Below, in pieces: positions 39,352 to 49,307 of a stretch of DNA of 64,000 bases. Below the pieces are notes generated by a model. The model saw only the letters and a list, made by a program, of their open reading frames with translations, was not told the origin of the DNA and made no database searches. A program made the position numbers and the translations under genes. Each line of letters opens with the position of its first letter. Positions within the stretch are counted from its first letter, which is position 1. This DNA comes from Sugiyamaella lignohabitans (Eukaryota; Ascomycota; Dipodascomycetes; Dipodascales; Trichomonascaceae), in the NCBI RefSeq assembly GCF_001640025.1, contig NC_031672.1, positions 1,984,001-2,048,000 of the forward strand, in the 5' to 3' direction.

Positions 39352-40557
39352 TTACAACACTAAACGGCGGAGGCCGGATACCTCCCAGCCCTCTTTTTCG
39401 GGCGAGTATTTACATCCTAGGAGTCGCTGGCCCGTGACGGGACACCGGCCGCCGGTTTGGGCGTTGCCGCTTTCGAGATGGCGGTAGATGCAGAGGTAGC
39501 AGAAGACGGTACCTGTTTCGATGGCTGTGGGGTTGGTGAGGGGTTGGCTGCAGAGTGGACACAGGCCAGAGCCGGTGCGGGCTTGAGGGTAGTCAGGAAC
39601 TGGCAGGTTCTCGTCTTCAGTGCCATTGCCTCGAGTCTTTTTCGACAATTGTCGCGCAAAGTCACTGGCATTCCACCACTCGAGAAACTTTAATAGGAAC
39701 ATGGATGTGGGAAGGGCAAATGACAGGCCGGAGAGCGTGATATCTTTTACTTTGACAAGTCCTTGAGTGGTCGTGATAAGGTCGACGAGTTTGTCGCCAA
39801 ATGAATTGGCTACGTCGTTGTCGCCATCAGAATCCGCTATTAATGAGGGAACTACAGGCTTATCGTGAAGCTGGTAGTCATATTGGCTCATACGAGAATA
39901 TTTCATGCCGAGAAGGAAGTCTGCTGGTCCAGATGAGCTGGTTTTGGAGAATAAATAAAATAGATAGAATGCTAGGGAGGCTGACGATTCCAACATTGTT
40001 ACTGTAGGATACCATTTTAGAAGAATCTGGTCGAATTCAAATTGTACTTTTTGTTTCAATTGACCAGATTCATATGCTCTTATTCTGTCTTGCTCCGCAC
40101 TACGGAACATATATCGACCTTTGAGCATCTCATGTCGTGCATCCAGTTTTTCCTTTATATATGGAAGAACCATCACAAAGAACAACGAGCCTAGAACCTG
40201 CTTTTTTGTGAGTCTTCTATGCTTCTCGAATTGAGCAGGAGCTGCTAATCTTGTGTTAAGTGATGCTCCAGTAGCCAGATTACGGGTCCGCTTGATACCA
40301 TAGAACTTTTCTGTGAAAGATGAATTCCAATTCTTGAGATGATAGTATTCCACAAGTCCCATTAACAAAAGGTACAGCTCATCATATCGGTTCGCTATTT
40401 TCAATAAATACTGGGGATTCCTTTGAGCATAGAATGTGATAATATATCGAAGAGATGGCGAAATGAGATCCTGAAGCTGTTTGGCTGACAGCAGTTCAAA
40501 AATTGTAGGTGTATCAGGATCTAATGAGTTCGCATTAAGTGATGAGAAATAGTCCAT
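39352..40557 (-). CDS. PEX12: Peroxin 12, RING-type component of the peroxisomal ubiquitin ligase
   Basis: 401 residues. Pex12 forms, with Pex2 and Pex10, the peroxisomal membrane channel-ligase that ubiquitinates the Pex5 receptor for recycling. The N-terminus (DTPTIFELLSAKQLQDLISP) and following helices (RYIITFYAQRNPQYLLKI; YDELYLLLMGLVEYYHL) match the Pex2/Pex12 membrane domain. The C-terminal RING is CPLCSQPLTNPTAIETG with FCYLCIYRHL and CPVTGQRL; as in other Pex12 proteins the full cross-brace set of zinc ligands is not present. A single exon starting at ATG 40557. It converges with the MATE gene; a full GC element separates them. Confidence 0.94.
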   Translation of the reverse strand: MDYFSSLNANSLDPDTPTIFELLSAKQLQDLISPSLRYIITFYAQRNPQYLLKIANRYDELYLLLMGLVEYYHLKNWNSSFTEKFYGIKRTRNLATGASLNTRLAAPAQFEKHRRLTKKQVLGSLFFVMVLPYIKEKLDARHEMLKGRYMFRSAEQDRIRAYESGQLKQKVQFEFDQILLKWYPTVTMLESSASLAFYLFYLFSKTSSSGPADFLLGMKYSRMSQYDYQLHDKPVVPSLIADSDGDNDVANSFGDKLVDLITTTQGLVKVKDITLSGLSFALPTSMFLLKFLEWWNASDFARQLSKKTRGNGTEDENLPVPDYPQARTGSGLCPLCSQPLTNPTAIETGTVFCYLCIYRHLESGNAQTGGRCPVTGQRLLGCKYSPEKEGWEVSGLRRLVL

Positions 40558-41074
40558 TTCGCTTTACTGGCTTCTGGAGCCAAAGACTTAATATCTCAAT
40601 GAACCAAATTGATTTTTCCAAGACACTTGATCCTCTCAGATATATTCTCGGTAGGTCTGATAAACGCTGACTGAGGGGATCAAAAGGTGGGGTTGCCTCG
40701 GTTAGGGGGGTATGTCGTGTATAGGGATAGCTCGACGTATATCTTATTATCGGCGTGCTCCTAACTAGTCGTTCGTTATCTTAACCGCCACTTTGGACGG
40801 CTGAAAAGATCTGCCCAGGTCTCAAGCCACGCATAAAATTTGCATTGATAACCGTTTAACGCACTGTAGGTCGACGTACAGAAACACTTGGCTATCGGCG
40901 GCCGAACATGGCAGGCTGCCATCATATGATCTTACACTCTATTTTAACGCCTCAACATATAAAACTCAAAGTTATCAATGAAAACATTTTGAAAAGGAGG
41001 GATTTTGAACAAGTGCGATATACATTTTCAACTCGCGAATTACTGACTGTATTATTATTAGGGATCACAACAGG
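40558..41074. promoter_or_regulatory. Divergent promoter region, PEX12 / F-box gene
   Basis: 517 bp. Contains a G-rich patch (AGGTGGGG and TAGGGGGG near 40684-40712) and AT-rich tracts before the F-box ATG. No gene or element arm seen. Confidence 0.4.
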
Positions 41075-42526
41075 ATGAAGAAAATAAGATTCTCCTTACT
41101 CAACAGGTTAAAGACAAAAGGCCCCGATTATCAACTGGCGCTTGTAGCTTCGAGTGATAAGAAAAGTCCGTGTCTTGGTCCTGCAAATCTATCTGTTTTG
41201 CCGGTAGAGATTATTGAAAATATTCTAGAACAACTTGTTGCTGATAGGGAAGTTTGGGATTTTATTAGGGACTTATTTTCACTCTCGGCCACATGTAGAT
41301 ATTTGAACTCCATTTTGGCTGATGAAATTTTGTACGATAAAGTCGTAATCCGAAACAAACGCCAGGCTAAATCGTTTTATAAATGCATATGTTCAAGCAA
41401 GAGCTATAAAAAAAAGACCCCTTCGCTAACGAAACCGTCACTTTTGGTCAAGCATATTGTGTTCGTTCACCCCTATAAAGACTTTCAGCCTGATATGGGC
41501 CATATGGGCCATATGATGTCTACTTCTAGTACTCCTATCGAGAAATCATGGGCAGAATTAATTCTCGAGATTATTTCCAAACTCCCAAATTTGGAGCATA
41601 TAGAGTTACGCGAAATATCGCCTAATTTTGAGTTCCCAGCATTTCTTATGAACATATTCCCAGCCAAAGTCCTACCTCAAAGGTTGATATCTTTATATAT
41701 GTCATCTGAAGAAGGATGGAGAGTGGGTATTACTGAATCACAAATATGGCCCTTTGCCAACTTCCAAAAGTTATATCTCCATTCCATGACACTTATCGGC
41801 CTAAACCAACTTAAAGAATCAACACCGCCATACTCTGCCCGATCATCTCCTCCAACGTCGCCATTTTCATTCCCAGGTTTATCATCATCACCCAACAATG
41901 CATCAATAGAATCATCCTATTTCTCTTCTCAGTCCCCTGCCAGTACTTCACATAGCATATTCTTGTCACGCTGTAAAGTTCACCAAGGATCGAAACGATT
42001 TATGTTTGATCGATATGCTACATCATTATCGATTGATGCTCAATCTCTACAAACTTGTGATTTGAGCACCATGTTCCCCCATCTTGAAGCGCTTAATATT
42101 GGCTGTATCGACATGCTACCCCTCTCAGATCAAACTCTATCTCACCTGTATACACTCAATTCGGGGTCACCTCCTTCTCAGTTCTGTCGAAAACAATTTT
42201 CTCAATCCGGGAAAGCATCTACATTTGGGAATATCGAGTACCTATTGCAGACGATTGCTTCTTCTACTTCACTCCAGAACCTTCGAAGCCTATCAATTTT
42301 CTTATCATACAAGCTGCTGCCTAATCTTCTCGTAGCTCTTGGGGAAAGAGTGGTTAATAATGAAGCATTAATATCATGCACCATAGTTCTGACCACTAAA
42401 ACAAGCTTACTCGCCTCTGAAGAGCTATCTCGATTAACTAATGTTATTGAAAGCTCCAGTTCACTAAGGAATTTGATCGAAAACTTTACGATTAAAGACG
42501 TTGCTGGCGTCAGTCTCATTAACTAG
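41075..42526 (+). CDS. F-box-like protein of unknown substrate
   Basis: 483 residues, single exon. Near the N-terminus, NLSVLPVEIIENILEQLV followed by LFSLSATCRYLNSILADEIL has the LP..I...I...L / L...C..... pattern of an F-box (about 38-85), which would dock Skp1 in an SCF ubiquitin ligase. The rest is a leucine-rich, loosely repeated region (LPNLEHIELREISPNFEFP; MFPHLEALNIGCIDMLPL; SLQNLRSLSIFLSYKLLPNL) typical of degenerate LRR-type substrate modules, with a Ser/Pro-rich insert (about 250-295). The N-terminal 20 residues are basic. No closer family is recognisable; yeast genomes carry many fast-evolving F-box genes of this kind. The substrate is unknown. Confidence 0.7.
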   Translation: MKKIRFSLLNRLKTKGPDYQLALVASSDKKSPCLGPANLSVLPVEIIENILEQLVADREVWDFIRDLFSLSATCRYLNSILADEILYDKVVIRNKRQAKSFYKCICSSKSYKKKTPSLTKPSLLVKHIVFVHPYKDFQPDMGHMGHMMSTSSTPIEKSWAELILEIISKLPNLEHIELREISPNFEFPAFLMNIFPAKVLPQRLISLYMSSEEGWRVGITESQIWPFANFQKLYLHSMTLIGLNQLKESTPPYSARSSPPTSPFSFPGLSSSPNNASIESSYFSSQSPASTSHSIFLSRCKVHQGSKRFMFDRYATSLSIDAQSLQTCDLSTMFPHLEALNIGCIDMLPLSDQTLSHLYTLNSGSPPSQFCRKQFSQSGKASTFGNIEYLLQTIASSTSLQNLRSLSIFLSYKLLPNLLVALGERVVNNEALISCTIVLTTKTSLLASEELSRLTNVIESSSSLRNLIENFTIKDVAGVSLIN

Positions 42527-42599
42527 ACGGCTGCATTTTTGCATGTTACCTTGATTATTTATTTATAGATTTTTTTAATCTGCTAATTACTTGTGTTAA

Positions 42600-44344
42600 T
42601 CAAAGCATTCCATATACGATCCCAACGAATCCACAAGCTATAGCAGAAGCTAAAAGTGTTAAACTTTGTTTTTTACCCCCGCTATTAGTTGATTCAGTCA
42701 CTTTAGAAGCTTTTGAGCTCGGGTACACACTGGCTGAAGATTCCGCAAAGCCACCATTCAACTTCTTGTGTTGATCAAGGTGTTTTCTTTCTTCTACTCT
42801 CCTGGCAATATTTGAGGGTAGAGTAGGTTGTGCTACCCCATCACTTACCGTAGCATACTCAATACCTGGATGTGTGGTGTTATTTATAGAATTGGAGGCA
42901 TCAAACATACCGGCATTAGGAGTTCTGTCTGGGTTTTGGAGTGTCAAGGGTTGGAGAATCTTGATTTCCTTGTTGGTCATCTCCTCACCGTTTGTATTGT
43001 AAATACGGTGCATAGTGGCGTTGACCGTGACATGTACAAATGTTCCTCTACGAACCGGCAACCCATGTGCTATCATGTCAACACCAAAGCTACTGGGAAT
43101 CGGGATTTCCAAGTTGATATTATCATACTCTTCTTTACATATAGTCGGTCTAGAGTTTTCTTGCGGGGTTCGAGGCTCAAAACCATTGACTTGGTTAAAC
43201 TTTTCTTTGAGAGTATCGAACTCGCCTATTGTGTAAGCATTTCCTGACTGGTCAAGTTCTACCAACCCATAGTTGTTAGGCTCCTGTGTAAATTCGTAAA
43301 CCAAGCCTCCACTAAATACTTCAGTCATCTCTGGAGTGTACAAAGCCAAAACCTCTTGGAACAGTCGAGGGTACACAGCATTACAACCGTACTCTGATAA
43401 GAAAATGGGCAACGAGTAGTCCTTATAATCTGCTACCAAGCTATCATATCCACTAGAGGTAAAACTTTGATGTCCACACCATTGATATGAATTAACGCCA
43501 TAAAAGTCTGCAGACGTGAACTCATCGCCACATTCAAGGTAGTGAGCAAGAGATATACGGAATCGTAGGTCGTCAGCAGCCGAGTATCCAACAGGAATTT
43601 TTCTTGGAGAATGATTGCTGATATACATTTTGATATCTCGAATGACGGCTTTTATATAGTTGGGAGAAGCCTTGATATTTGTTAGACCTTTCACTCCCTT
43701 TTAATTCATTGTGAGTTAACTTACCATTGCAGATTGCTCATCATTAATTATTTCATTTCCAGCAAAGAAGCCCAAAGTGTTATTGTAACCCGAAAACTGC
43801 TCGACCACCTTGAGAATATGTTCAGTATACTCCTTGTTATAAGATGTCCAAGGTTCATATCTGTTCAATGATTCACCAATTCTTGGCGAGTTTACGTCTA
43901 ATATTACATAGATTCCTGACTGTGCCAACAACGTCATACACTCGTCATGGTTGAGATCAGGGCTAACAGTATAAACTCTAATAGCCTTTGATGTTAGTTC
44001 ACAAGAAGCTGGTTACTATATGTTAATTAATCTTACATTAATTCCAAGTTCTTGAAATAGGAAAATATCTCTAGTACATGACTCAATATCTGAGAGGGGG
44101 TCAGACGCGCCCATGTAGGCTGATGATCCACCTGGTTGATAATCAACTCCTTTGATATAGAACTACGAGAGTTGTTAGATTAAAATTTTTGATTCACAAA
44201 TGCATGCAAAAGACTCACTGGCTCCTGTGTGACGGCATTTACAAATTGTCGTCCCTTGACCTCAATAGGGTGAATATCGGCTAGTGCTAAACCTACGAAC
44301 GACAATAGCAGAAAGAAGAGACAGCGGGGATTTAAGACAGCCAT
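42600..44344 (-). CDS. GPI-anchored 1,3-beta-glucanosyltransferase (GH72, Gas4/Gas5-type), four exons
   Basis: Exons 44219-44344, 44037-44162, 43725-43985 and 42600-43670, all phase 0, with introns of 56, 51 and 54 bp (CTAAC or ACTAAC branch points); 527 residues. GH72 enzymes cut and rejoin beta-1,3-glucan chains in the cell wall. Visible: signal peptide (about 1-22), IEVKGRQFVNAVTQEPFYIK (across exons 1-2), GVDYQPGG, ELGINAIRVYTVSPDLNHDE (exons 2-3), acid/base Glu in FFAGNEIIND and nucleophile Glu in PIFLSEYGCN, FTQEPNNYGLV, and a C-terminal hydrophobic GPI signal (LTLLASAIACGFVGIVYGML). No C-terminal Cys-rich CBM43 module is present, as in Gas3/4/5 rather than Gas1/2. The ATG used is 44344; the frame is open upstream only from a GTG. 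Confidence 0.93.
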
Positions 44345-44630
44345 TATTAGTCTGTTTGTAAATCTTCTGACTGACACCTACTCGCAGTTTACAGATTAAA
44401 TAATTTATGACTATGACAGCAAAATCTCTCTATTTATAAATTATGTTACTATTAATGAACTGAATATGCAAACTGACGATAATGTAAATGCAGGGACTAA
44501 TATGCATTGATTTTGAAGATCCATATCAATTCAACTGCTCGAGCTGCGTTCCAACCTTAGAGGTTTGTTTTAATCAAATTCAAGCCAAGGTACAATGTCT
44601 TGGGTCCTTTTTTCTTTGCGTCAGACCAAT

Positions 44631-45407
44631 TTAGCGGCCCATCCAACCTCCATCGACAACTAGAATCTCCCCGCTGACATAATTTGATGCATTTGAAGCC
44701 AAGAAAACCACAGGACCGATGAAATCTTCAGGTTTTCCCCAGCGATTTGCAGGAATTCGTTCCAAGATCTGACGACTACGAGTAGGATCAGCAATTAAGG
44801 CTTCGTTCATGTCAGTGTTAATATAACCAGGAGCAATGGCATTAACATTGATACCTTTAGAAGCCCACTCATTTGACAGGGCTTTAGTGAGTTGGCCGAC
44901 ACCTCCCTTTGAAGCGGCATATGCAGGAACAGTGATTCCTCCTTGGTAAGTCAGAAGTGATGCAACGTTAATGATTTTTCCACGAACGCCAGCAGAATCA
45001 GGCTGTTTGGTCAAGTAATGAGCACCGACATCACGGGCAAGTCTAAATACAGTAGAGAGGTTAACTTGAATCACCTCATCCCAATCATTATCTGGAAATT
45101 GCTCTGCCTTGTGTCTTCTTTGAATACCAGCACAGTTCAGGAGAATGTCAATAGTGGGAACCACTTCTAGAGTTCTCTTGACAATAGTTGATACATCTTC
45201 TTTATCTGACAGGTCAGCAGTAATGATATGAGCTTTGCACCCCAGCTTTTCAATTGCTAGTTTGGTAGAATCATTGGTTGTATCTCTTTGCACCAACACC
45301 ACATCAGCGCCATGCTCAGCCAGAGCAGTGGCCATAGTTGCACCAATACCACGGGTACCACCAGTGACCAAAGCCACTTTCCCCTTCAGTGAAAACACGC
45401 TAGACAT
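44631..45407 (-). CDS. Short-chain dehydrogenase, KduD / 2-deoxy-D-gluconate 3-dehydrogenase-like
   Basis: 258 residues, a classical SDR. Landmarks: TGGTRGIG at 15-22 (NAD(P) binding), NCAG at 91-94, catalytic Ser150 (INVASLL), Y163 and K167 (YAASK), APGYINTDM, and the C-terminal DGGWMGR ending typical of KduD-like enzymes. Bacterial KduD oxidises 2-deoxy-D-gluconate or 5-keto-uronate intermediates in pectin breakdown. The fungal role is not established, so the substrate is inferred. It is divergent from a sorbitol-dehydrogenase-like gene across a 343-bp promoter with strong palindromes, suggesting joint control in sugar-acid or polyol metabolism. A GH28 pectinase lies elsewhere in the window, which makes uronate use plausible. 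Confidence 0.85.
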   Translation of the reverse strand: MSSVFSLKGKVALVTGGTRGIGATMATALAEHGADVVLVQRDTTNDSTKLAIEKLGCKAHIITADLSDKEDVSTIVKRTLEVVPTIDILLNCAGIQRRHKAEQFPDNDWDEVIQVNLSTVFRLARDVGAHYLTKQPDSAGVRGKIINVASLLTYQGGITVPAYAASKGGVGQLTKALSNEWASKGINVNAIAPGYINTDMNEALIADPTRSRQILERIPANRWGKPEDFIGPVVFLASNASNYVSGEILVVDGGWMGR

Positions 45408-45750
45408 CTTGAATTGCGAATAAAGTAATAATTAGTACTGTTTTTCGTAGTTAAAAGGTGTCAAATGAGTGAAATTTCACGTTGTATATTTCTCCGCATC
45501 TTACGGAGTGGGGGCGTGCTTATTGGTAGTGGGGGTCCCCTGTTTTCGCCTGTTTCGGTAGGTGGGGGTAAATCCCCCACAACCCGGCATACGGGATCGT
45601 CAGGTATTTTCAGGTTAACTTGACACTCCGTTTTCTTATTCTTCACGGCTTTTATTTTATTTATTTTTGTATATATATCCCCCTCTTTAGATTTCTCTAC
45701 TGAAAAAATATTGGCATTTATCAGTAATTTGGTTCACATAATCTTTCGTA
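45408..45750. promoter_or_regulatory. Shared promoter with G-box palindromes, SDR / polyol dehydrogenase
   Basis: A perfect palindrome GTGGGGGTAAATCCCCCAC (45562-45580), an everted pair CTCCG-N7-CGGAG (45492-45508) of the kind zinc-cluster factors bind, and further GTGGGGG at about 45508-45514 and 45529-45535. GTGGGG fits Mig1/CreA-type repressor sites. The 9-mer GGGGTAAAT also occurs in the polygalacturonase upstream region. TATATATAT near 45669-45678 could serve the plus-strand gene. Confidence 0.6.
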
Positions 45751-46872
45751 ATGACTGTCAGCTCAATTAAAGCCAGTGTCCTGTATAAGGAGCATGAAAT
45801 TGGTCTCGAAACTAGAGATATCGAAGCCCCTGGTACTGGTGAAGTCCAGGTTCAAGTAAAGTGCACAACTCTTTGCGGATCTGATTTACATTACTATAAG
45901 CATGGTAGAAATGGAGATTTTAAGGTTCGTCAACCACTTTCTTTAGGACATGAATCAGCTGGTATCGTGACAGCAGTGGGACCAAATGTTACAAATCTCA
46001 AGGTCGGTGACAAAGTCGCTCTTGAAGTTGGTCAACCATGTGGTGATTGTAAATTTTGCAAGAGTGGTAAATATAACCTTTGTGGAAATATGAAGTTCAG
46101 ATCAAGTGCCAAATCATTCCCCCATTTCCAAGGAACTTTGCAGGAGAGAATCAACTGCTCGGCGTCATGGTGTTATAAGTTACCTGAATCCATTCCTCTT
46201 GAACAGGGTGCATTATTAGAACCTCTTGCAGTCGCCCTTAATGCCGGAACTAAAGCCCGAGTTTTCCCCGGTGCATCTGTTTTAATTATTGGTGCTGGTG
46301 CTATTGGCTTGCTCTGTGCTGCTGTCGCCAAGATCAGTGGTGCTACGACTATCGTGATTTACGACATCTCCCAGAAGAGAGTTGATTTTGCTCTTGAGAA
46401 TGGATTAGCAACTCACGGCCATGTTGTTATTCCTAAGAGAGGTGAAACTATCGAAGAGAAGCTTGAAATTGCACAAACCATTGCTGATGACCTACTAAGC
46501 ATTAATCCTGACAAGGGAGTTCCATTTGACATCACATTCGAATGTACCGGTGTTGAGCAAGGTGTTCAAGCTGGTCTTTATGCCACCATTGCTGGTGGAC
46601 GCTTTGTGTTTGTTGGAATGGGCACTCCTATTCAAACTTTGCACCTGGGACCTGCCTTAATAAAAGAAATCAACATGATCGGAGTCTTCCGATACGCCAA
46701 TAATTATGCTGCCGGTGTCAAGCTTCTAGAGGCTGGGGCCATTCCCGCTATTGACAAAATCATTACCCATAAAGTGAAGGGTCTTGAAAACGTCACTGAG
46801 GCATTTGATATTGCCTCGAAACCACAGGATAGCGATGGCAACCTTGTCATTAAAGTGGCTATTTTTGCGTAA
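45751..46872 (+). CDS. Zinc-dependent polyol dehydrogenase (sorbitol/xylitol dehydrogenase-like)
   Basis: 373 residues of the medium-chain dehydrogenase/reductase family. Catalytic zinc ligands C42 (LCGSDLHYY) and H67/E68 (LGHESAG), and structural-zinc cysteines C97, C100, C103 and C111 (CGDCKFCKSGKYNLC) are all present; the nucleotide-binding glycine motif is GAGAIG (about 175-180). Such enzymes oxidise sorbitol, xylitol or L-arabinitol with NAD+. The LHYYKHGRNGDF context resembles fungal hexitol dehydrogenases such as S. pombe Tms1, so sorbitol/L-iditol is the best guess. Single exon. It shares a promoter with the KduD-like gene; a full GC foldback element starts 54 bp after its stop codon. 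Confidence 0.88.
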   Translation: MTVSSIKASVLYKEHEIGLETRDIEAPGTGEVQVQVKCTTLCGSDLHYYKHGRNGDFKVRQPLSLGHESAGIVTAVGPNVTNLKVGDKVALEVGQPCGDCKFCKSGKYNLCGNMKFRSSAKSFPHFQGTLQERINCSASWCYKLPESIPLEQGALLEPLAVALNAGTKARVFPGASVLIIGAGAIGLLCAAVAKISGATTIVIYDISQKRVDFALENGLATHGHVVIPKRGETIEEKLEIAQTIADDLLSINPDKGVPFDITFECTGVEQGVQAGLYATIAGGRFVFVGMGTPIQTLHLGPALIKEINMIGVFRYANNYAAGVKLLEAGAIPAIDKIITHKVKGLENVTEAFDIASKPQDSDGNLVIKVAIFA

Positions 46873-46925
46873 ATAATTTAATGCATTTATCTAACGATGT
46901 GTCTTTATCATTTTACCACAGGACT

Positions 46926-47060
46926 GCCTCCGGAAGCTGGGACTCCGCCCCAGACACCGTGGCTCCTCGCTTTGCTCGAGTCGGTGGCGTCGACGTTCCC
47001 AGCAATCTCCTGCGAAGCAGGAGCCACGGGGTCTGGGGCAGAGCCCCAGCCGCCGGAGGC
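46926..47060. repeat. GC foldback element, full copy (135 bp)
   Basis: Left arm TGCCTCCGGAAGC, TGGGAC-TCC-GCCCCA, CTCGCTTTGCTCGAGTCG; centre with GTCGACGTTCCCAGCAAT; right arm CTCCTGCGAAGCAGGAG, TGGGGC-AGA-GCCCCA, GCCGCCGGAGGCA. The left arm has decayed more than the right. Confidence 0.94.
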
Positions 47061-47762
47061 AGGGCCCTATTGTTACTTCTTATGGAAGCGGAGACATTCC
47101 ATTATAGTCGGAAGAAATAAGAAATTATTAATATTAAACATTAGACATAAAAGTAAGCCAAACTCCAAAGTTCATATAAAGTCATCACAGTCGTAAAAAA
47201 ATGAAATGAGCTGTCAAGTTCAATCAATCTCGAGTTCGGTTACCACCAGTCAGCGTAGCTTGTTGATAATGCCATGTCATTGTAGGGGGTACTATTCGAA
47301 GTTCATTGATCAGGTGCCAGTATCAACACCAAGTGCTCCAAGTCTACTCTGTTCATCGGTCCGTCCATAGAAATTTGAGCCTTGAACTCCAGTTCCAAAA
47401 TGTCGCTAAGGAAGCGCCGCAATTGGAAGGATTCAAGAATTTCTAAGAGTAGATTGGCAAGGAGCCAGCTCTACCGTAGTCGAACGGTCTAAATCGTCGT
47501 CTGCTCGCGGTGTGCGAGGCGACTGATGTAGTGAACAACAAGGGACGATGAGCGAATTGCCAGACAAGGAGCCCGTGAACCAATGAATGACGTGCAAAAT
47601 AGCCGGGGCTCGGGATGACCTCGACTGAAATCACAAATCCGAAAGGAAATCAAAGTGACTACCAATCCAATAGTACGATAAAACTGAAATGAAAAACAAG
47701 GCATTGCGTGCCTTGAATAATGCTAGACTGACCAGCTGACCGCAAAGATGGAAAGAATGAAC
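47061..47762. other. 3' spacer between polyol dehydrogenase and PIPK-like gene
   Basis: About 700 bp. A minus-strand frame (47443-47634) after the PIPK-like stop has no recognisable homology. I looked for a spliced extension of the PIPK-like gene supplying the missing kinase motif and found none convincing. Confidence 0.4.
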
Positions 47763-49307
47763 TCAACAGTGTGTGGCCACAGGTCTGCCCGGTCCATTGA
47801 CCGAGGCAGACTGGCGAAGATCCTTGAAAGTGGAGTGTCCAGAAATTAGTGATCTGATACTACCAACCACTCTCTTGACCCGACTAGAGGGGCAGAGGGC
47901 AATACTAAGGCCAACTGAGGATGTTTCTTCACCAGTAAGAGGGTCACACTCAAGCCCAACCAATAATGAATAATCCAGAATATTGTGCCTCTTTAACATC
48001 TTGGCATCGGTTCTAACCTGACCAATGATATGGTCTCGCACATTCTCTGGCAAATGAAAATACTTGTCGTTGAGGTGATTGAGATCCTTGATAACCACAC
48101 GAGGGAATCTATTAAGGTCGCCATCAGTCGATGCCTTGAGTTTGAACAGAGTGTCATTGTTCTTGTCAACTAAACTTTTCGTCACAACAAAATGTGTTTC
48201 CTTTCCATTCTCCCAAATAGTGTAGTGTCCCAGGTAGGGAGGAAGTCGTGTCAATAAGTCTCTGACATGGGTGTAGTAGTCATCTAGAAACTTAGAATCA
48301 GAGATCATCTGGTACTCCTTGCGCTTGAGCGTCTTAATATTGAATTTCCCATCAGGAGTAACAAATTCGGAGCCAGTTCTCTCGGTAATAGCAGCATCCA
48401 AAGACTGTAAATCAAATGAACTCATCAATTCGTCGTGGTCAACTCCACAGACGGCCCGGATTTGATTGTAAACAACGGGCGAATGAACTCCAAGAATGGC
48501 ACCACTCTGAAGTTGGTACTTCTTAACTTCATAGATGGAAGTATGAGGTACTCCAGGAGCATACAATGGAGGGTTGGAACAAAGACCAGTAAGGATTCCA
48601 GTAAATAGAGTGGATCCAGAAATAGAGGGGCGTTTGCCAAATGCCAACTTGGATTTAAGAGAAGCCATTTTGGATGCTTTCTCTGGCATATCAAATAATA
48701 TCTCTTCAATAATAATTCCCAAGTTCTCGAAACTTTTGTCGACCCTGGTAAGAGCACATTCGACAAGCTCAACTGAACCAATTGAGGCATCAGGAGCATT
48801 CATAGAATTAATAGTTTCAATGTCGTCTGAGGCATTAATAAACACACGGTTTAAATAAGCGTCATCGTCTTCTTTAGCACAATCAGGGATACCAGTAAAC
48901 AATGGATCATCAGGAAGCAAAGTAGGCACCTCACCACAAAGGAAGCCTTTAGAGTCTCTAGACCCGGAATAATCATCAGGAGCAAAGTTCAACAAAAGCT
49001 CTTCACAATCAGTCTCCTCATCATCTTCGACAACCTGGGTGGATACTGCGAGGGGATTGTTTGATTCAACGGAAAAGTCATAAGCAATAGGAACTTGAAT
49101 AGTCTTGTGATAAGCAAAAGCAGAACGTCTAGCAGGACGACGGTTCTCTATCTCTCCCAAGTTACCATAATAAGTCCCAGAACCAGGACGGCGAGCGTCA
49201 TTCAAAACAGGGCGACGAGGAAACTTGCGAACCGGTCTTTGAGACTCAAACTCACCCTGCTCAAGAGGGAAGCGAAAGGTGGAATCAAGTTGACCAAAAC
49301 TGCCCAT
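47763..49307 (-). CDS. Phosphatidylinositol-phosphate-kinase-like protein, probable pseudokinase
   Basis: 514 residues. The C-terminal half aligns with the PIP4/5-kinase fold: SPVVYNQIRAVCGVDHDEL (as in the RLREXXGI region), TGSEFVTPDGKFNIKTLKRK with the ATP-binding Lys kept (K325 in IKT), and RTDAKMLKRHNILDYSLLVG, the hallmark MDYSLLVGI-like motif. But the catalytic DLKGS motif reads KLKAS (389-393), losing the Asp and Gly, and the IID metal-binding motif normally soon after the LLVG motif is absent. The first ~220 residues are low-complexity and basic/acidic, without a domain I know. Catalysis therefore looks impaired; a scaffolding or lipid-binding role is possible (inference). ATG at 49307, single exon. 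Confidence 0.75.
   Translation of the reverse strand: MGSFGQLDSTFRFPLEQGEFESQRPVRKFPRRPVLNDARRPGSGTYYGNLGEIENRRPARRSAFAYHKTIQVPIAYDFSVESNNPLAVSTQVVEDDEETDCEELLLNFAPDDYSGSRDSKGFLCGEVPTLLPDDPLFTGIPDCAKEDDDAYLNRVFINASDDIETINSMNAPDASIGSVELVECALTRVDKSFENLGIIIEEILFDMPEKASKMASLKSKLAFGKRPSISGSTLFTGILTGLCSNPPLYAPGVPHTSIYEVKKYQLQSGAILGVHSPVVYNQIRAVCGVDHDELMSSFDLQSLDAAITERTGSEFVTPDGKFNIKTLKRKEYQMISDSKFLDDYYTHVRDLLTRLPPYLGHYTIWENGKETHFVVTKSLVDKNNDTLFKLKASTDGDLNRFPRVVIKDLNHLNDKYFHLPENVRDHIIGQVRTDAKMLKRHNILDYSLLVGLECDPLTGEETSSVGLSIALCPSSRVKRVVGSIRSLISGHSTFKDLRQSASVNGPGRPVATHC

Noticed and set aside
46881..47120. Short plus-strand frames with PPEAGTPPQTP / GGRAPAAGG-type peptides, here and at every other GC element
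   Set aside because: Recurrent peptides come from the repeat itself in different frames; there is no conserved start or independent family.
47443..47634. Possible 3' exon of the PIPK-like gene restoring the IID motif
   Set aside because: The frame has no IID-like motif or kinase similarity and no convincing splice pair joins it.
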